From Cyclobacteriaceae bacterium (GTDB lineage: Bacteria > Bacteroidota > Bacteroidia > Cytophagales > Cyclobacteriaceae), in NCBI GenBank assembly GCA_025055435.1, contig JANWWN010000030.1, positions 1 through 38,588 on the forward strand: a stretch of DNA of 38,588 nt. Reading direction: 5' to 3'. A program made the translations under genes and the position numbers. The notes below the pieces were generated by a model, which was given only the letters and a program-made list of their open reading frames with translations, did no database searches and was not told where the DNA came from. Numbering within the stretch: position 1 is the stretch's first letter; each line of letters opens with the position of its first letter. This document shows positions 1 to 7,932 of this stretch, piece by piece.

Positions 1-266
1 CATATCATATCTTTTAAATCTTCATGAAAGATATCCACACCAGAATCAATAACAGCCACAACAACAGTTCGAGAAGGCCGGCCTTTCAACAAAGTTTGAT
101 AAGCACGCTCAGCACTTACACCCTGCAGAAAATCTGTCTCGGGGTCGCGCAGAAACCAGTCGCGCATGCGGGCAGCACTGTCGGAATAGTGGATACTTTG
201 TTGGGCATTTGCCGGCTTTAATTCAGAAATAAAAACCGCAAGCAAAAGGATGAACGAATATTTCAT
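1..266 (-). CDS. Subtilisin-like (S8) secreted serine protease, 5' part only
   Basis: The gene reads leftward and runs off the window, so only the first 88 codons are visible. Residues 1-21 form a signal peptide (start MKYSFILLLAVFIS, then a cleavage-like PANAQQ). Near residues 68-84 is the segment VVVAVIDSGVDIFHEDL, which is the first catalytic block of the subtilase family, with the aspartate of DSG (D74) as the catalytic Asp. The His and Ser blocks would lie outside the window. In the family such proteins are exported peptidases; in Bacteroidota many carry a C-terminal type IX secretion domain, but this cannot be seen here. The ATG at 264-266 is chosen because the signal peptide begins there. 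The family assignment is firm; the substrate is unknown. Confidence 0.85.
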   Translation of the reverse strand, partial: MKYSFILLLAVFISELKPANAQQSIHYSDSAARMRDWFLRDPETDFLQGVSAERAYQTLLKGRPSRTVVVAVIDSGVDIFHEDLKDMI

Positions 267-445
267 GGCGCTTTGAAAAGAGATTGCAATATACAATTTG
301 GAAAAGGGATTAAAAGGCTTTGTATAGTTTGGTACCGAAATGTTCAAAACAATCCAAAATCTTACTTCTGTGCCGCCACATTAAAGATAACCTCGGAAGC
401 ACCGGTTACCTCTCTGAAATTTGACCTGAAAATGATGAGGGAATT

Positions 446-565
446 ATGGTGTATGTGATTTTTACCACGCTGACTCTTTTTTACAGCCTGATTTTCTACG
501 GAGCCAGGCAGCTCAAACGAAAGGAAAAATCAACCGAACTACAATCACAACCACCTCGAACCTGA
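446..565 (+). CDS. Small hydrophobic 39-residue protein, hypothetical
   Basis: This short frame starts MVYVIFTTLTLFYSLIFYG, a single membrane-spanning stretch, and continues with a basic then polar tail (ARQLKRKEKS and onward), the layout expected of a small inner-membrane protein with its tail in the cytoplasm. A purine-rich GATGAGGGAA lies just before the ATG. It sits between the divergent protease gene and the tRNA-Leu gene, whose 3' end is 23 bases beyond the stop on the other strand. I do not recognise the family. The 180 bases upstream (267-445) hold no other credible gene. It could be a chance frame. Confidence 0.35.
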   Translation: MVYVIFTTLTLFYSLIFYGARQLKRKEKSTELQSQPPRT

Positions 566-587
566 AAAGAACGTCTGACAGTTTATG

Positions 588-671
588 TGCCCAGGACTGG
601 ATTCGAACCAGCACACCCTTTCGGGCGCTACCCCCTCAAAGTAGTGTGTCTACCAATTTCACCACCTGGGC
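588..671 (-). tRNA. tRNA-Leu (anticodon GAG)
   Basis: Read on the minus strand, the acceptor stem GCCCAGG pairs with CCTGGGC followed by discriminator A. The anticodon stem CTACT/GGTAG holds a loop with anticodon GAG. A long variable arm (GCGCCCGAAAGGGTGT) and the T-loop GGTTCGAATCC are present, as expected for a class II tRNA-Leu. The CCA end is not encoded. Confidence 0.95.
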
Positions 672-677
672 AGGTTG

Positions 678-759
678 TGCCGAAGGTGGGATTCGAACCC
701 ACACAGCTTGCGCCACACGCCCCTGAAACGTGCGTGTCTACCAGTTTCACCACTTCGGC
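678..759 (-). tRNA. tRNA-Leu (anticodon CAG)
   Basis: The minus strand shows the acceptor stem GCCGAAG/CTTCGGC with discriminator A, an anticodon stem CACGT/GCGTG enclosing anticodon CAG, a long variable arm and the T-loop GGTTCGAATCC. It lies six bases upstream of the tRNA-Leu(GAG) gene in the same direction, so the two are probably one transcript. The CCA end is not encoded. Confidence 0.95.
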
Positions 760-802
760 AACGGGGAGGCAAAAGTAATAACCTTTTCGGAATTTATACA
801 GT

Positions 803-1141
803 TCAGCTTTTTCGATGACGGTATTTGATAACCTGTACCTTTTCCAGGGTTATCAGCCCTTCTTTTACGTGCTCATCAAGATAAGGCATCAGTCGGTTAA
901 TGTTCTCTTCCGTATCGACAATTTCAATTACAATGGGTAAATCTTCGGAAAGTCGCAAAAGCTTAGCTGTATGGATGCGGCTCTCGGCACCAAAACCCAT
1001 TATGCCGCGCAAAACCGTAGCTCCTGCAAGGTTTAGTTCGCGTGCTTTCTTCACAATCGCTTCGTATAAAGGTCCTTCAGGCGTCTGATCCGACTCTCCT
1101 ATGTAAATACGAAGTAAAAGTCCGCTTTCTGGAAGTTTCAT
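803..1141 (-). CDS. DUF190 family protein, CrcB-associated
   Basis: The 112-residue product matches the DUF190 family: an N-terminal LLLRIYIGESDQ strand, the segment LAGATVLRGIMGFG (about residues 38-51), and IVIEIVDTEENINRLMPYL. Members have a small alpha/beta fold related to the PII signalling proteins and often accompany the fluoride channel CrcB, but a biochemical role is not established. Here the gene starts two bases after the crcB stop, so the two form one operon, and a supporting role in fluoride export is inferred from that alone. It is cytoplasmic, with no signal peptide or membrane segment. Confidence 0.85.
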   Translation of the reverse strand: MKLPESGLLLRIYIGESDQTPEGPLYEAIVKKARELNLAGATVLRGIMGFGAESRIHTAKLLRLSEDLPIVIEIVDTEENINRLMPYLDEHVKEGLITLEKVQVIKYRHRKS

Positions 1142-1143
1142 AA

Positions 1144-1530
1144 TTACCGGATTACATGTACAAGATAACGGGCCACCACCATTCCTGCATAGGCCAGTAA
1201 AATACCCCCGGCGTTATTCAGGACCATCGAGAGTATAGCCATGCGCCATTCGCCATCGCGAAGCAGGTTAACCGACTCCAGGGCGTAGGTTGAGAAGGTG
1301 GTGAAGCCCCCAAGTATTCCGATGAAGACAAAAGTACGCCAATGCGGTGCCCAGGAACTTTCCTCAAAAAAGCCCCATAACAATCCTACAAGAAAACAAC
1401 CCATCAGATTAACGGATAGGGTACCCCACGGGAACAGCGAACCGGTGCGCATTTGAACAAAACCGGACAACGCGTAACGCGCCAACGTACCTAATGCACC
1501 ACCGGCAAGGAGAAGCAGAATTTTCAGCAT
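1144..1530 (-). CDS. crcB: Fluoride ion channel CrcB/Fluc
   Basis: CrcB (Fluc) forms a dual-topology dimer in the inner membrane that lets fluoride leave the cell. The 128-residue length is normal and four membrane helices are visible. Diagnostic motifs are GGALGTLARY (residues 10-19), the pore asparagine in NLMGCFLVG (N41) and GGFTTFSTY (residues 74-82), the last containing the central sodium site and the Phe/Ser/Thr lining of the ion path. The gene is first in an operon with the DUF190 gene. A -7-like box (TTATTTTG, one mismatch to TAnnTTTG) on the minus strand at 1535-1542 ends only a few bases before the ATG. I saw no fluoride riboswitch in the 51 bases between this gene and the tRNA upstream. 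Confidence 0.93.
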   Translation of the reverse strand: MLKILLLLAGGALGTLARYALSGFVQMRTGSLFPWGTLSVNLMGCFLVGLLWGFFEESSWAPHWRTFVFIGILGGFTTFSTYALESVNLLRDGEWRMAILSMVLNNAGGILLAYAGMVVARYLVHVIR

Positions 1531-1581
1531 GGTGCAAAATAAAGGAAATGTGCCGCTGCTGAAACAGAAATGAAAGCAGAG

Positions 1582-1653
1582 AGCCGGGGATGAGATTTGA
1601 ACTCACGACCTGCTGATTACGAATCAGCTGCTCTGCCACTGAGCTACCCCGGC
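1582..1653 (-). tRNA. tRNA-Thr (anticodon CGT)
   Basis: The minus strand folds as a standard cloverleaf: acceptor GCCGGGG/CCCCGGC with discriminator T, D-arm AGCTCAGTGGCAGAGC, anticodon stem GCTGA/TCAGC enclosing anticodon CGT, and T-loop GTTCAAATC. The CCA end is not encoded. It lies just upstream of crcB in the same direction. Confidence 0.95.
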
Positions 1654-1700
1654 CTGAATTTTCCGGCAAGTGTACAGAAAAAACCTAAATTGTGCCTGCC

Positions 1701-2141
1701 ATGCTCTCCAAAAAATGCAAATACGCCATCCACGCGCTGTTGCACATGGCGCATCAGCCGGAAGAAAAATATTTAATCCGGGAGATATCGGAGTCCTGCC
1801 GTATTCCAAAAAAGTTTCTGGAAACCATTCTTCTCGAACTTAAACACGCAGGCATGCTGGGAAGTAAAGCCGGTAAAGGCGGTGGTTATTACCTGAGGCG
1901 AAAGCCTCAGGAAATTAACCTGGCTGAAATAATCAGGCTGTTTGACGGTGCCATAGCCGCTGTACCTTGCGCCACTTACAAATTTTATGAACCCTGCCGG
2001 GAATGTGAAGACGAAGCAACCTGCAGTGTCCGCTCTGCTTTTCTGGAAGTCCGCAATGCTACTGTTCAGATGCTTAAGCACAACACCCTGGAATCGCTGA
2101 TAAAAAAAGAGCGATCGCTAATCAGAAAAAAGAAACGATAA
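1701..2141 (+). CDS. Rrf2-family transcriptional regulator
   Basis: The protein opens with MLSKKCKYAIHALLHMA, the usual Rrf2 beginning, followed by a winged helix-turn-helix whose recognition region includes PKKFLETILLELKHAGML and the wing GSKAGKGGGYYL. Four cysteines follow (C90, C99, C102, C108, counted from the chosen ATG); Rrf2 regulators such as IscR use a cysteine cluster in this region to hold an iron-sulfur centre or to react with sulfur or oxidants. Translation could also begin at a GTG nine bases upstream, but the ATG at 1701 gives the conserved N-terminus. It stands alone between the tRNA and ilvE, so its targets are not evident. A link to the sulfur genes 17 kb away is possible but unsupported. 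Confidence 0.88.
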   Translation: MLSKKCKYAIHALLHMAHQPEEKYLIREISESCRIPKKFLETILLELKHAGMLGSKAGKGGGYYLRRKPQEINLAEIIRLFDGAIAAVPCATYKFYEPCRECEDEATCSVRSAFLEVRNATVQMLKHNTLESLIKKERSLIRKKKR

Positions 2142-2176
2142 ATTCGGTGAGTAAAACTGCCTGCGGCACTCCCGGG

Positions 2177-3250
2177 CTATTTAATGATGTAATTCCAACC
2201 GTGCCGATCCGGCTCATAACCCAACCGGATAGCATGAAGTTTTGACTTGAGGCGCTCCTGAACCGAACCTGTTTGCAGTGGCGGTAAAGTATAATCCCGA
2301 CCGTGAACGGATACTACGGCAATGGGCGCAACTACCGCAGCCGTTCCCACCCCAAAAGCTTCGGTAATTGTGCCGTGTTTAAATGCTTCTGCTAACTCTT
2401 CCACGGATATTTTCCGCTCCTCCACTGATATCCCCTCTTCTCTGGCCAAGGTCAGAATAGAATCGCGTGTAACACCATCGAGGATGGCGGTAGTGAGTTG
2501 CGGAGTAATCAGCTTTCCGTTTATCACGAACATCACGTTCATCGCCCCGGATTCATCGATGAATTTGTGTTCCCGTGCATCCGTCCATAGCACCTGATCA
2601 TAACCGGCTTCGCGTGCAAGTTGTGTAGGATAGAAAGCCCCACCATAATTGCCGGCACATTTGGCATAGCCGGTACCTCCTTCTGCCGCACGCACATAGT
2701 GGTCCTCCACTTTAACCCGAATCGGTTTATTAAAATATGGTCCTACCGGTCCGGTTAGGATGGCAAATAAATATTCTTCCGAGACTTTCAGACCCAACCG
2801 TTCTTCAGTAGCAAAAGCTACCGGCCGGATGTACAACGAGCTTCCCTCCTCTCGGGGCACCCATGCACGGTCCACGTCAACCAATGCGTGCAGGCAGTTC
2901 ACAAAAAAATCTTCATCCAGGACGGGCATGGCCATGCGCTTGAGCGACTGGTTAAAACGCTCGGCATGTTTATACGGACGAAACAAATTAATGCTGCCCT
3001 CTTTCATCCGGAAGGCCTTCATCCCTTCAAAAACAGCCTGACCATAATGCAATGCCAGCATGGCCGGTGTAAACGAAATGGGTCCGTAAGGTACAATTTC
3101 GGGCATATGCCATTTTCCGTTTCGCCATGCACACAGCAGCATGTGATCGGAAATATTTTTACCGAATTCAAGCCGGTTAAAATCAATCTCAGCTAAACGC
3201 GATTGGTTTGTTCGGGTAACAGGTATAGATGCCGGATTCATGAATCTCAT
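2177..3250 (-). CDS. ilvE: Branched-chain amino acid aminotransferase
   Basis: This PLP enzyme swaps the amino group between glutamate and the branched-chain keto acids, the last step in making Ile, Leu and Val and the first in breaking them down. The 357-residue length and motifs fit the longer (eukaryote-like, BCAT type II) branch: GQAVFEGMKAFR near residues 70-81, the PLP-lysine segment YAKCAGNYGG (K197), ESGAMNVMFVINGK and the C-terminal GTAAVVAPI. The start at 3250 (or the Met three codons later) gives the normal N-terminus. It is a single gene, cytoplasmic, with no odd features. Confidence 0.95.
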   Translation of the reverse strand: MRFMNPASIPVTRTNQSRLAEIDFNRLEFGKNISDHMLLCAWRNGKWHMPEIVPYGPISFTPAMLALHYGQAVFEGMKAFRMKEGSINLFRPYKHAERFNQSLKRMAMPVLDEDFFVNCLHALVDVDRAWVPREEGSSLYIRPVAFATEERLGLKVSEEYLFAILTGPVGPYFNKPIRVKVEDHYVRAAEGGTGYAKCAGNYGGAFYPTQLAREAGYDQVLWTDAREHKFIDESGAMNVMFVINGKLITPQLTTAILDGVTRDSILTLAREEGISVEERKISVEELAEAFKHGTITEAFGVGTAAVVAPIAVVSVHGRDYTLPPLQTGSVQERLKSKLHAIRLGYEPDRHGWNYIIK

Positions 3251-3296
3251 TTACCGGAAAGGTAAAAATTATCGTGTAAAAGAAATCCCGAGTCAA

Positions 3297-4211
3297 TCAA
3301 TTTTTACCCGAAATCCTCTTGCCTAAATAACGATAGCCGCGGTTTACCAGGAAGATACCGATTAGCACAACTATGATGGCAAATACGATGCGCAGGTTTA
3401 ATTTTTCATCCAACACCAGCCAGCCTAACACAACGGCCACCACAGGGTTAATGTACGCATACACCGATACCAGCGCTATCGGGAGCGTACGCAGTGCATA
3501 CAGATAACTTGCATAGGCCAGTATGGATCCGAAGAGAATCAGGTAAATCAAAGCGTAAATGGCTTCAGTGGTCCAGACCAGTGAATCATATTTATCAAAA
3601 ACGAAACTGAAAATCAGGCAAAACAATCCGCCGAAAAACATTTGCAGGGCTGCATTCATGAACGGACTGAAATCGGGTTGCTGTTTTTTCAACCACAAAC
3701 TTCCCGATGCCCAGCTTAGGACGGCAATCAGTATCCAGAAAATTCCCAGCCTGTATTCTAACCGGCCTAGGTCGGCAAGGTGTTCGGAAAACATGAGTAA
3801 CATGCCGCCCAATCCCAGGAGCGTTCCGAAAACAACTACGAAGGCAGGGCGCTCGTGATAGACCAATAGATTAATAAGTATGACTGCTACGGGCAGCAAT
3901 GAACATAGTACGGCAGCCACACCGCTGGGCACATACACCTCGGCCCAGGCCACAAGGCCGTTACCTAATGTGATGAGAAAAAAACCGGCCACTGCCTGTT
4001 GCAGAACATAGCGAAATGAAAGATGACGTGTTTTAAGGGTGAAAAACAAAGGCGTAAATAACAACATCCCTGCGCACATCTGTCGGATGGCGGTAAACAG
4101 AAAGGGCGGGAATTTCATCACGCCAATACGAAGCGCCAGGTAAGTGGTACCCCAAATCAGGCTCACAGCCAGCAAGGCCAGATAAGGAAGAACAGGGACG
4201 GATTTTTTCAC
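3297..4211 (-). CDS. EamA-family drug/metabolite transporter (DMT superfamily)
   Basis: The 304-residue protein consists almost entirely of ten predicted membrane helices arranged as two EamA repeats. The first repeat starts with LALLAVSLIWGTTYLALRIG and the second has the typical end of the family, LPIALVSVYAYINPVVAVVLGWL followed by DEKL. Members export amino acids, nucleotides or other metabolites from the cytoplasm; the substrate here cannot be read from sequence. It uses a GTG start (codon 4209-4211). It is a stand-alone gene between ilvE and the thioesterase gene, all leftward. Confidence 0.85.
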   Translation of the reverse strand: MKKSVPVLPYLALLAVSLIWGTTYLALRIGVMKFPPFLFTAIRQMCAGMLLFTPLFFTLKTRHLSFRYVLQQAVAGFFLITLGNGLVAWAEVYVPSGVAAVLCSLLPVAVILINLLVYHERPAFVVVFGTLLGLGGMLLMFSEHLADLGRLEYRLGIFWILIAVLSWASGSLWLKKQQPDFSPFMNAALQMFFGGLFCLIFSFVFDKYDSLVWTTEAIYALIYLILFGSILAYASYLYALRTLPIALVSVYAYINPVVAVVLGWLVLDEKLNLRIVFAIIVVLIGIFLVNRGYRYLGKRISGKN

Positions 4212-4260
4212 CGCGCGAAGTAAATAAAATTGTCTTGTTGAAATCGCAACAGCGGATAAT

Positions 4261-4692
4261 TTATCCGCCCAGCGCCTTGCGCACCGCCTCAGGAATGCTT
4301 ACCACTTTGCGATGACTGTAGTCAAAGCAAACGATACCGGTTTTACCTAAGGCTACTTCCCTGCCGGAATCGCGGTTGGTAATTCGGTACATTAAATCAA
4401 AGCCTGCACGGGTGAAATCAACTGCTGCTATCTCCACAATCAGCACATCGCCATAAAAAGCTTCCGATTTATACACCACGGCAACATCGGCAATTACCTG
4501 CCCGACCGTTCCGTGCAGTTGAAGTTCGTTTGGAAAACCCAGGTGGCGGTAATACAAAACACGCGCTTCCTGCATTAGTGTAAGCATGGCATCGTTGCCT
4601 ACGTGCCCGCCATAGTTTAAATCGGATATGCGCACCGGCAGTTCGCAGCGAAAGGAAAAAGATTCCGGTAGGTTAATGGTTATTCTTGCCAT
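4261..4692 (-). CDS. Hotdog-fold acyl-CoA thioesterase (YbgC/4HBT type)
   Basis: The 143-residue protein carries the hotdog thioesterase pattern: VRISDLNYGGHVGNDAML (residues 20-37), matching the family's D-x-N-x-x-G-H-V-x-N block in which the Asp acts in catalysis, followed by LMQEARVLYYRHLGF. Members hydrolyse acyl-CoA or acyl-ACP thioesters in the cytoplasm. It starts nine bases after recN stops and is probably the last gene of that leftward operon. The acyl substrate is unknown. Confidence 0.82.
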   Translation of the reverse strand: MARITINLPESFSFRCELPVRISDLNYGGHVGNDAMLTLMQEARVLYYRHLGFPNELQLHGTVGQVIADVAVVYKSEAFYGDVLIVEIAAVDFTRAGFDLMYRITNRDSGREVALGKTGIVCFDYSHRKVVSIPEAVRKALGG

Positions 4693-4701
4693 GAAAAAAT
4701 T

Positions 4702-6363
4702 TTATAATCCGGCTTCCTGTAATAATTCTTTTGCGTTGGCCACGGCTGCCGGCGTAGGCCGCTCACCGGCAATCATGCGGGCTATTACATCCACCCGCTC
4801 CACTGCCGTGAGCTGACGAATGGCACTTACCGTTCGCGACTGATAACTTTCTTTGAATACCACAAAGTGTGTATCGGCACGGGCGGCAATCTGCGGTAAA
4901 TGGGTTATGGTGATAAGCTGGTGCTTTTTTGCCATCAGCTGCATCAGGCGAGCAAGTTTAACAGCGGTTTCACCCGAAACACCGGTATCAATCTCATCCA
5001 ATACCAGCGTAGGCATCTCAGTCTTCTCGGCCATCACATATTTCACGGCAAACATGAGTCTTGAAAATTCGCCGCCACTGGCCACCTGACTCAGCGGTCG
5101 CAGCGGCATACCCTTATTTGCACTGAATAACAACTCAACCCGATCGATACCCAGCGGCCCGGGCTCGGTTACCGAGTGTTGAACTGATAGCCGCGCTTCG
5201 GGCATGCCCAGCTCCGCCAACAACACCACCAGTTGTTTGCACAACGGTTCAAAACTTTTTTTTCGGGACTGACTAAGTTTATCGGCTGCTTCGCTAAGTT
5301 GCGCTGTTGCTGCAGCAAAGCGCTTCTGCGCTTCACTCAGTGCTTCATCCAGGTTGGCAAGCGTGGAAGACTTTTTTTCCAGTTCCTGCTGAAGATGTAG
5401 CAACTGGCCTACAGTTGTGACACGGTGTTTCTGCTGAAGGCGATAAATCAGATCGAGGCGTTCGGTAAGCTGTTCAACCCGCTTCGGGTCATATTCCACC
5501 TGCTCATCCAGCCGTTCAATCTCTGCAGCAATGTCGGACAGCTCGGCCAACAGGCTAATCAAACGTTGCAATAGATTTTCATATTCCCTGCCATAACCCG
5601 ATATGGACTGCAACAACTGCCGGGCTTCGCGCAGGTTATTCAGAGCAGCGTAATCAGACTGGCTGAGGGAAGCGAGCAAAGACTGCAACCTGCTTTTTAT
5701 TTCCTCGGCATGCTCCATGATTTTCAACTCCGCCTCCCACTTTTCCTGTTCGCCCTCTTCCAATGCTGCCCGCTTTAACTCTTCCAGTTGAAAATGGATG
5801 TAATCGGCTTCCTGCGAAAGTGCCCGTACTTCGGCTTCCGTTTGCCGGAGGTGTTGCCTGGCCGATTCAAAAGCCTCCCATGCTGCCGCATATTTTTTTA
5901 TAAGATTCTGATGCCCGGAGTAGGCATCCACCAGCTTAAGCTGAAATTTCAGATTACCCAACTCAAGCGTTTCGTGTTGTGAATGGATATCGAGCAATTG
6001 GTTACCGAGGCGTTTAAGCACATCCAATGTTACCGGTGTATCGTTGATGAAGGCACGCGATTTTCCTCCCGGACTAATTTCCCGACGGATGATGGTTTGA
6101 TCAGCGTAATCCAGGTTTTCTTCTTCAAAAAATTTCTGCAGGCCGTATGCGCGTATGTCAAATGTTCCTTCGGTTACACATTTTTCGTTTTCGTCCCACA
6201 ATACTTTGGTATCAGCGCGGTTGCCGGTAAGCAGTCCGATGGCACCCAGCATGATGGATTTTCCGGCACCGGTTTCACCGGTTATGGCGTTGAGATGGGC
6301 AGACGGACTGAACTCCAGTTGCCGGATGAGTGCATAGTTTTTGATGAGCAGATGCCTGAGCAT
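4702..6363 (-). CDS. recN: DNA repair ATPase RecN
   Basis: RecN is an SMC-like ATPase that gathers broken DNA ends during recombination repair. The 553-residue length is right for the family. Residues 29-36 are the Walker A motif GETGAGKS; a long coiled-coil region follows (about 150-370, rich in Leu, Glu, Gln and Arg); the C-terminal half brings the ABC signature ASGGEFSRLM and Walker B TLVLDEIDTGVSGE, then the THLPQIAA block. The gene starts ten bases after the DUF2335 gene ends and lies in the bamD-rpoZ-coaBC-porD-recN series. SOS-type control is not evident in the sequence. Confidence 0.96.
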   Translation of the reverse strand: MLRHLLIKNYALIRQLEFSPSAHLNAITGETGAGKSIMLGAIGLLTGNRADTKVLWDENEKCVTEGTFDIRAYGLQKFFEEENLDYADQTIIRREISPGGKSRAFINDTPVTLDVLKRLGNQLLDIHSQHETLELGNLKFQLKLVDAYSGHQNLIKKYAAAWEAFESARQHLRQTEAEVRALSQEADYIHFQLEELKRAALEEGEQEKWEAELKIMEHAEEIKSRLQSLLASLSQSDYAALNNLREARQLLQSISGYGREYENLLQRLISLLAELSDIAAEIERLDEQVEYDPKRVEQLTERLDLIYRLQQKHRVTTVGQLLHLQQELEKKSSTLANLDEALSEAQKRFAAATAQLSEAADKLSQSRKKSFEPLCKQLVVLLAELGMPEARLSVQHSVTEPGPLGIDRVELLFSANKGMPLRPLSQVASGGEFSRLMFAVKYVMAEKTEMPTLVLDEIDTGVSGETAVKLARLMQLMAKKHQLITITHLPQIAARADTHFVVFKESYQSRTVSAIRQLTAVERVDVIARMIAGERPTPAAVANAKELLQEAGL

Positions 6364-6372
6364 GTACGGTGC

Positions 6373-6759
6373 TCAATTAGAATTATTGCTCTTTAATTGC
6401 TTTCTGCGATAAAGAAAAACCGAAGCTATACCAATCAAAACAGTTACCGCAATCCAGGTGGCTTCAGATGAATATCCTTTATCGAAAGCAAAATAGCACA
6501 GATAACAAACTACAAGCACAGCAACTAACGCCGCCAGTTGTCCGAATAAAGTAGTGAGAAAGGAAAAAGTGACAATACGCTTTTCCATTTTCTGACGGTG
6601 CCGGCTTTCCTGTTCGGTTAAATGAAGAATTCTGTTGGCAAATCCAGGCTGTACCCTTTCATAATGCTCCATGGCTTCAGGCGGCGGGATAATACCCTGA
6701 TATACTTTTGTTTGCTGAATGACTGCCTTATGGCCTGAAACGGATTTATTCTTCGACAT
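6373..6759 (-). CDS. DUF2335 small membrane protein
   Basis: The 128-residue protein has the DUF2335 pattern: YQGIIPPPEAMEHYERVQPG (residues 21-40), then FANRILHLTEQESRHRQKMEKR, then two hydrophobic helices (about 65-90 and 100-116) before a basic tail. The function of the family is unknown; members are scattered and often found with accessory genes. Its start overlaps the end of the upstream small gene by 14 bases. It and that gene sit between porD and recN and are visibly richer in A and T than their neighbours, suggesting later insertion. Confidence 0.75.
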   Translation of the reverse strand: MSKNKSVSGHKAVIQQTKVYQGIIPPPEAMEHYERVQPGFANRILHLTEQESRHRQKMEKRIVTFSFLTTLFGQLAALVAVLVVCYLCYFAFDKGYSSEATWIAVTVLIGIASVFLYRRKQLKSNNSN

Positions 6760-6982
6760 TTAATGACTCAGCTTCTTTTTTGAATACCTTATTTAGGTCA
6801 TTTAAAACAACAGCCCAATCCTGTCCAATAGCTTCATTCAAATTCTTAAGATAAATTTCTTTTACTGCTTTTTTAAACGGATTATCTGTTAAACCAAAAA
6901 AATAAAAAAAAGACTTTTCAAAGTTGTTTTCTTCAACCTTTAACTGTTCGAACCAATAGTTATCTTCAATAATATTATTCAT
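6746..6982 (-). CDS. Hypothetical 78-residue protein, AT-rich
   Basis: I do not recognise this protein. From the ATG at 6980-6982 it is 78 residues, acidic and rich in Asn, Phe, Lys and Glu, with no membrane helix or signal peptide (start MNNIIEDNYWFEQLKVEENN). A longer frame from a TTG at 7037-7039 would add 19 residues and overlap the end of porD, but the ATG is preferred. The base composition is much more AT-rich than porD or recN. It overlaps the DUF2335 gene by 14 bases, so the pair is likely co-translated and may act together. Confidence 0.6.
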   Translation of the reverse strand: MNNIIEDNYWFEQLKVEENNFEKSFFYFFGLTDNPFKKAVKEIYLKNLNEAIGQDWAVVLNDLNKVFKKEAESLNVEE

Positions 6983-7035
6983 ACTAAAATAAACGTTCTG
7001 TTTTCTGGATGGTTTAACAAATATACCATTAGGAA

Positions 7036-7932
7036 TCAATTTCGTATAATCTTCTCATACCCTGCCTGATTAGACGGGTCCATGGCAACTATTAAATCAT
7101 AGGCTTCACGCCGCACAGGCAGTTGTCCTTCGGAAAAAATGTTAGCCAGCTCGCGGGTTTTCGCATCGAAGAATGAAATCACGATGATGGCATTCGGATT
7201 GATGTCCCGCGCTTTCTTAATGCTTTTCAGGCAGTCCAGAATAACCTGCCGGCTGTTGTCGGGGTCCTTCTCAAAGGTATCCATGCCCAAACGATGGTAG
7301 CGGTACATCGCGCGGCGTATCTCCGTAAACTGCGGGTTCAGGTAATTTTCAATTAGCCAATAGCGGTTGCGGTTGCTGCCTGTAGGCTGCCAGCCGTTAC
7401 GGTTGGAGGTTTGTGCGTTGTTGACCACCTGCAGTGCCCGCTGAAACTGCGGATTACCACCCAGCTCGCTAAACGTATCGTTATCAATGCCGATGATCAT
7501 GTAGGCATAAAAGGCCAGCATGGAAGTCAGGTTGCTCATGAAGGTATTGTCGTTAAACTCCAGCGGCTGCGATTCCACGTATTCAAAATCCCATTCGCGG
7601 TCGGCAAAGTTGAAAATCAGACTGGTATATGTGGTATTATACACCGGACGTGCAGCCTGTATTTGCACCGATGCATTGAAAACACCAATGGCCGGCATGT
7701 CGTTGATGTTAATCAGAAAGCTGCAGTTAATGCGCTCGTGCGGTGCATAGGTATCGTTGGTCCATTTGCGCGAGTTAAGAAACTGCTGAAAGGCATTCTT
7801 CATGTCGCGAAAAACATTCTGGTCGGTGGTGCGTACCCGCGGACCTACATTAATGGTAACCACGCAGTTCAGTTCCTGCGACCTTACTTCCACTACTGTA
7901 AACCATGCCAGTAAGAATAAAATTTTACGCAT
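7036..7932 (-). CDS. porD: Type IX secretion protein PorD (DUF4835 family)
   Basis: The protein belongs to the DUF4835 family, annotated as PorD of the type IX secretion system of Bacteroidota. From the ATG at 7930-7932 it has a signal peptide ([19 protein letters not shown]) directly followed by the family's opening ELNCVVTINVGPR. Other family blocks are the NLTSMLAFYAYMIIGIDNDTF segment and the C-terminal FFDAKTRELANIFSEG. The start overlaps the last codons of coaBC by eight bases in another frame, which decides the start and implies coupling. Its position between coaBC and recN is common in Bacteroidota. The exact role in secretion is not settled. Confidence 0.85.
   Translation of the reverse strand: MRKILFLLAWFTVVEVRSQELNCVVTINVGPRVRTTDQNVFRDMKNAFQQFLNSRKWTNDTYAPHERINCSFLININDMPAIGVFNASVQIQAARPVYNTTYTSLIFNFADREWDFEYVESQPLEFNDNTFMSNLTSMLAFYAYMIIGIDNDTFSELGGNPQFQRALQVVNNAQTSNRNGWQPTGSNRNRYWLIENYLNPQFTEIRRAMYRYHRLGMDTFEKDPDNSRQVILDCLKSIKKARDINPNAIIVISFFDAKTRELANIFSEGQLPVRREAYDLIVAMDPSNQAGYEKIIRN

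Noticed and set aside
1531-1581. Fluoride riboswitch upstream of crcB
   Set aside because: Only 51 bases separate crcB from the tRNA, a -7-like box abuts the ATG, and none of the conserved riboswitch segments is visible.
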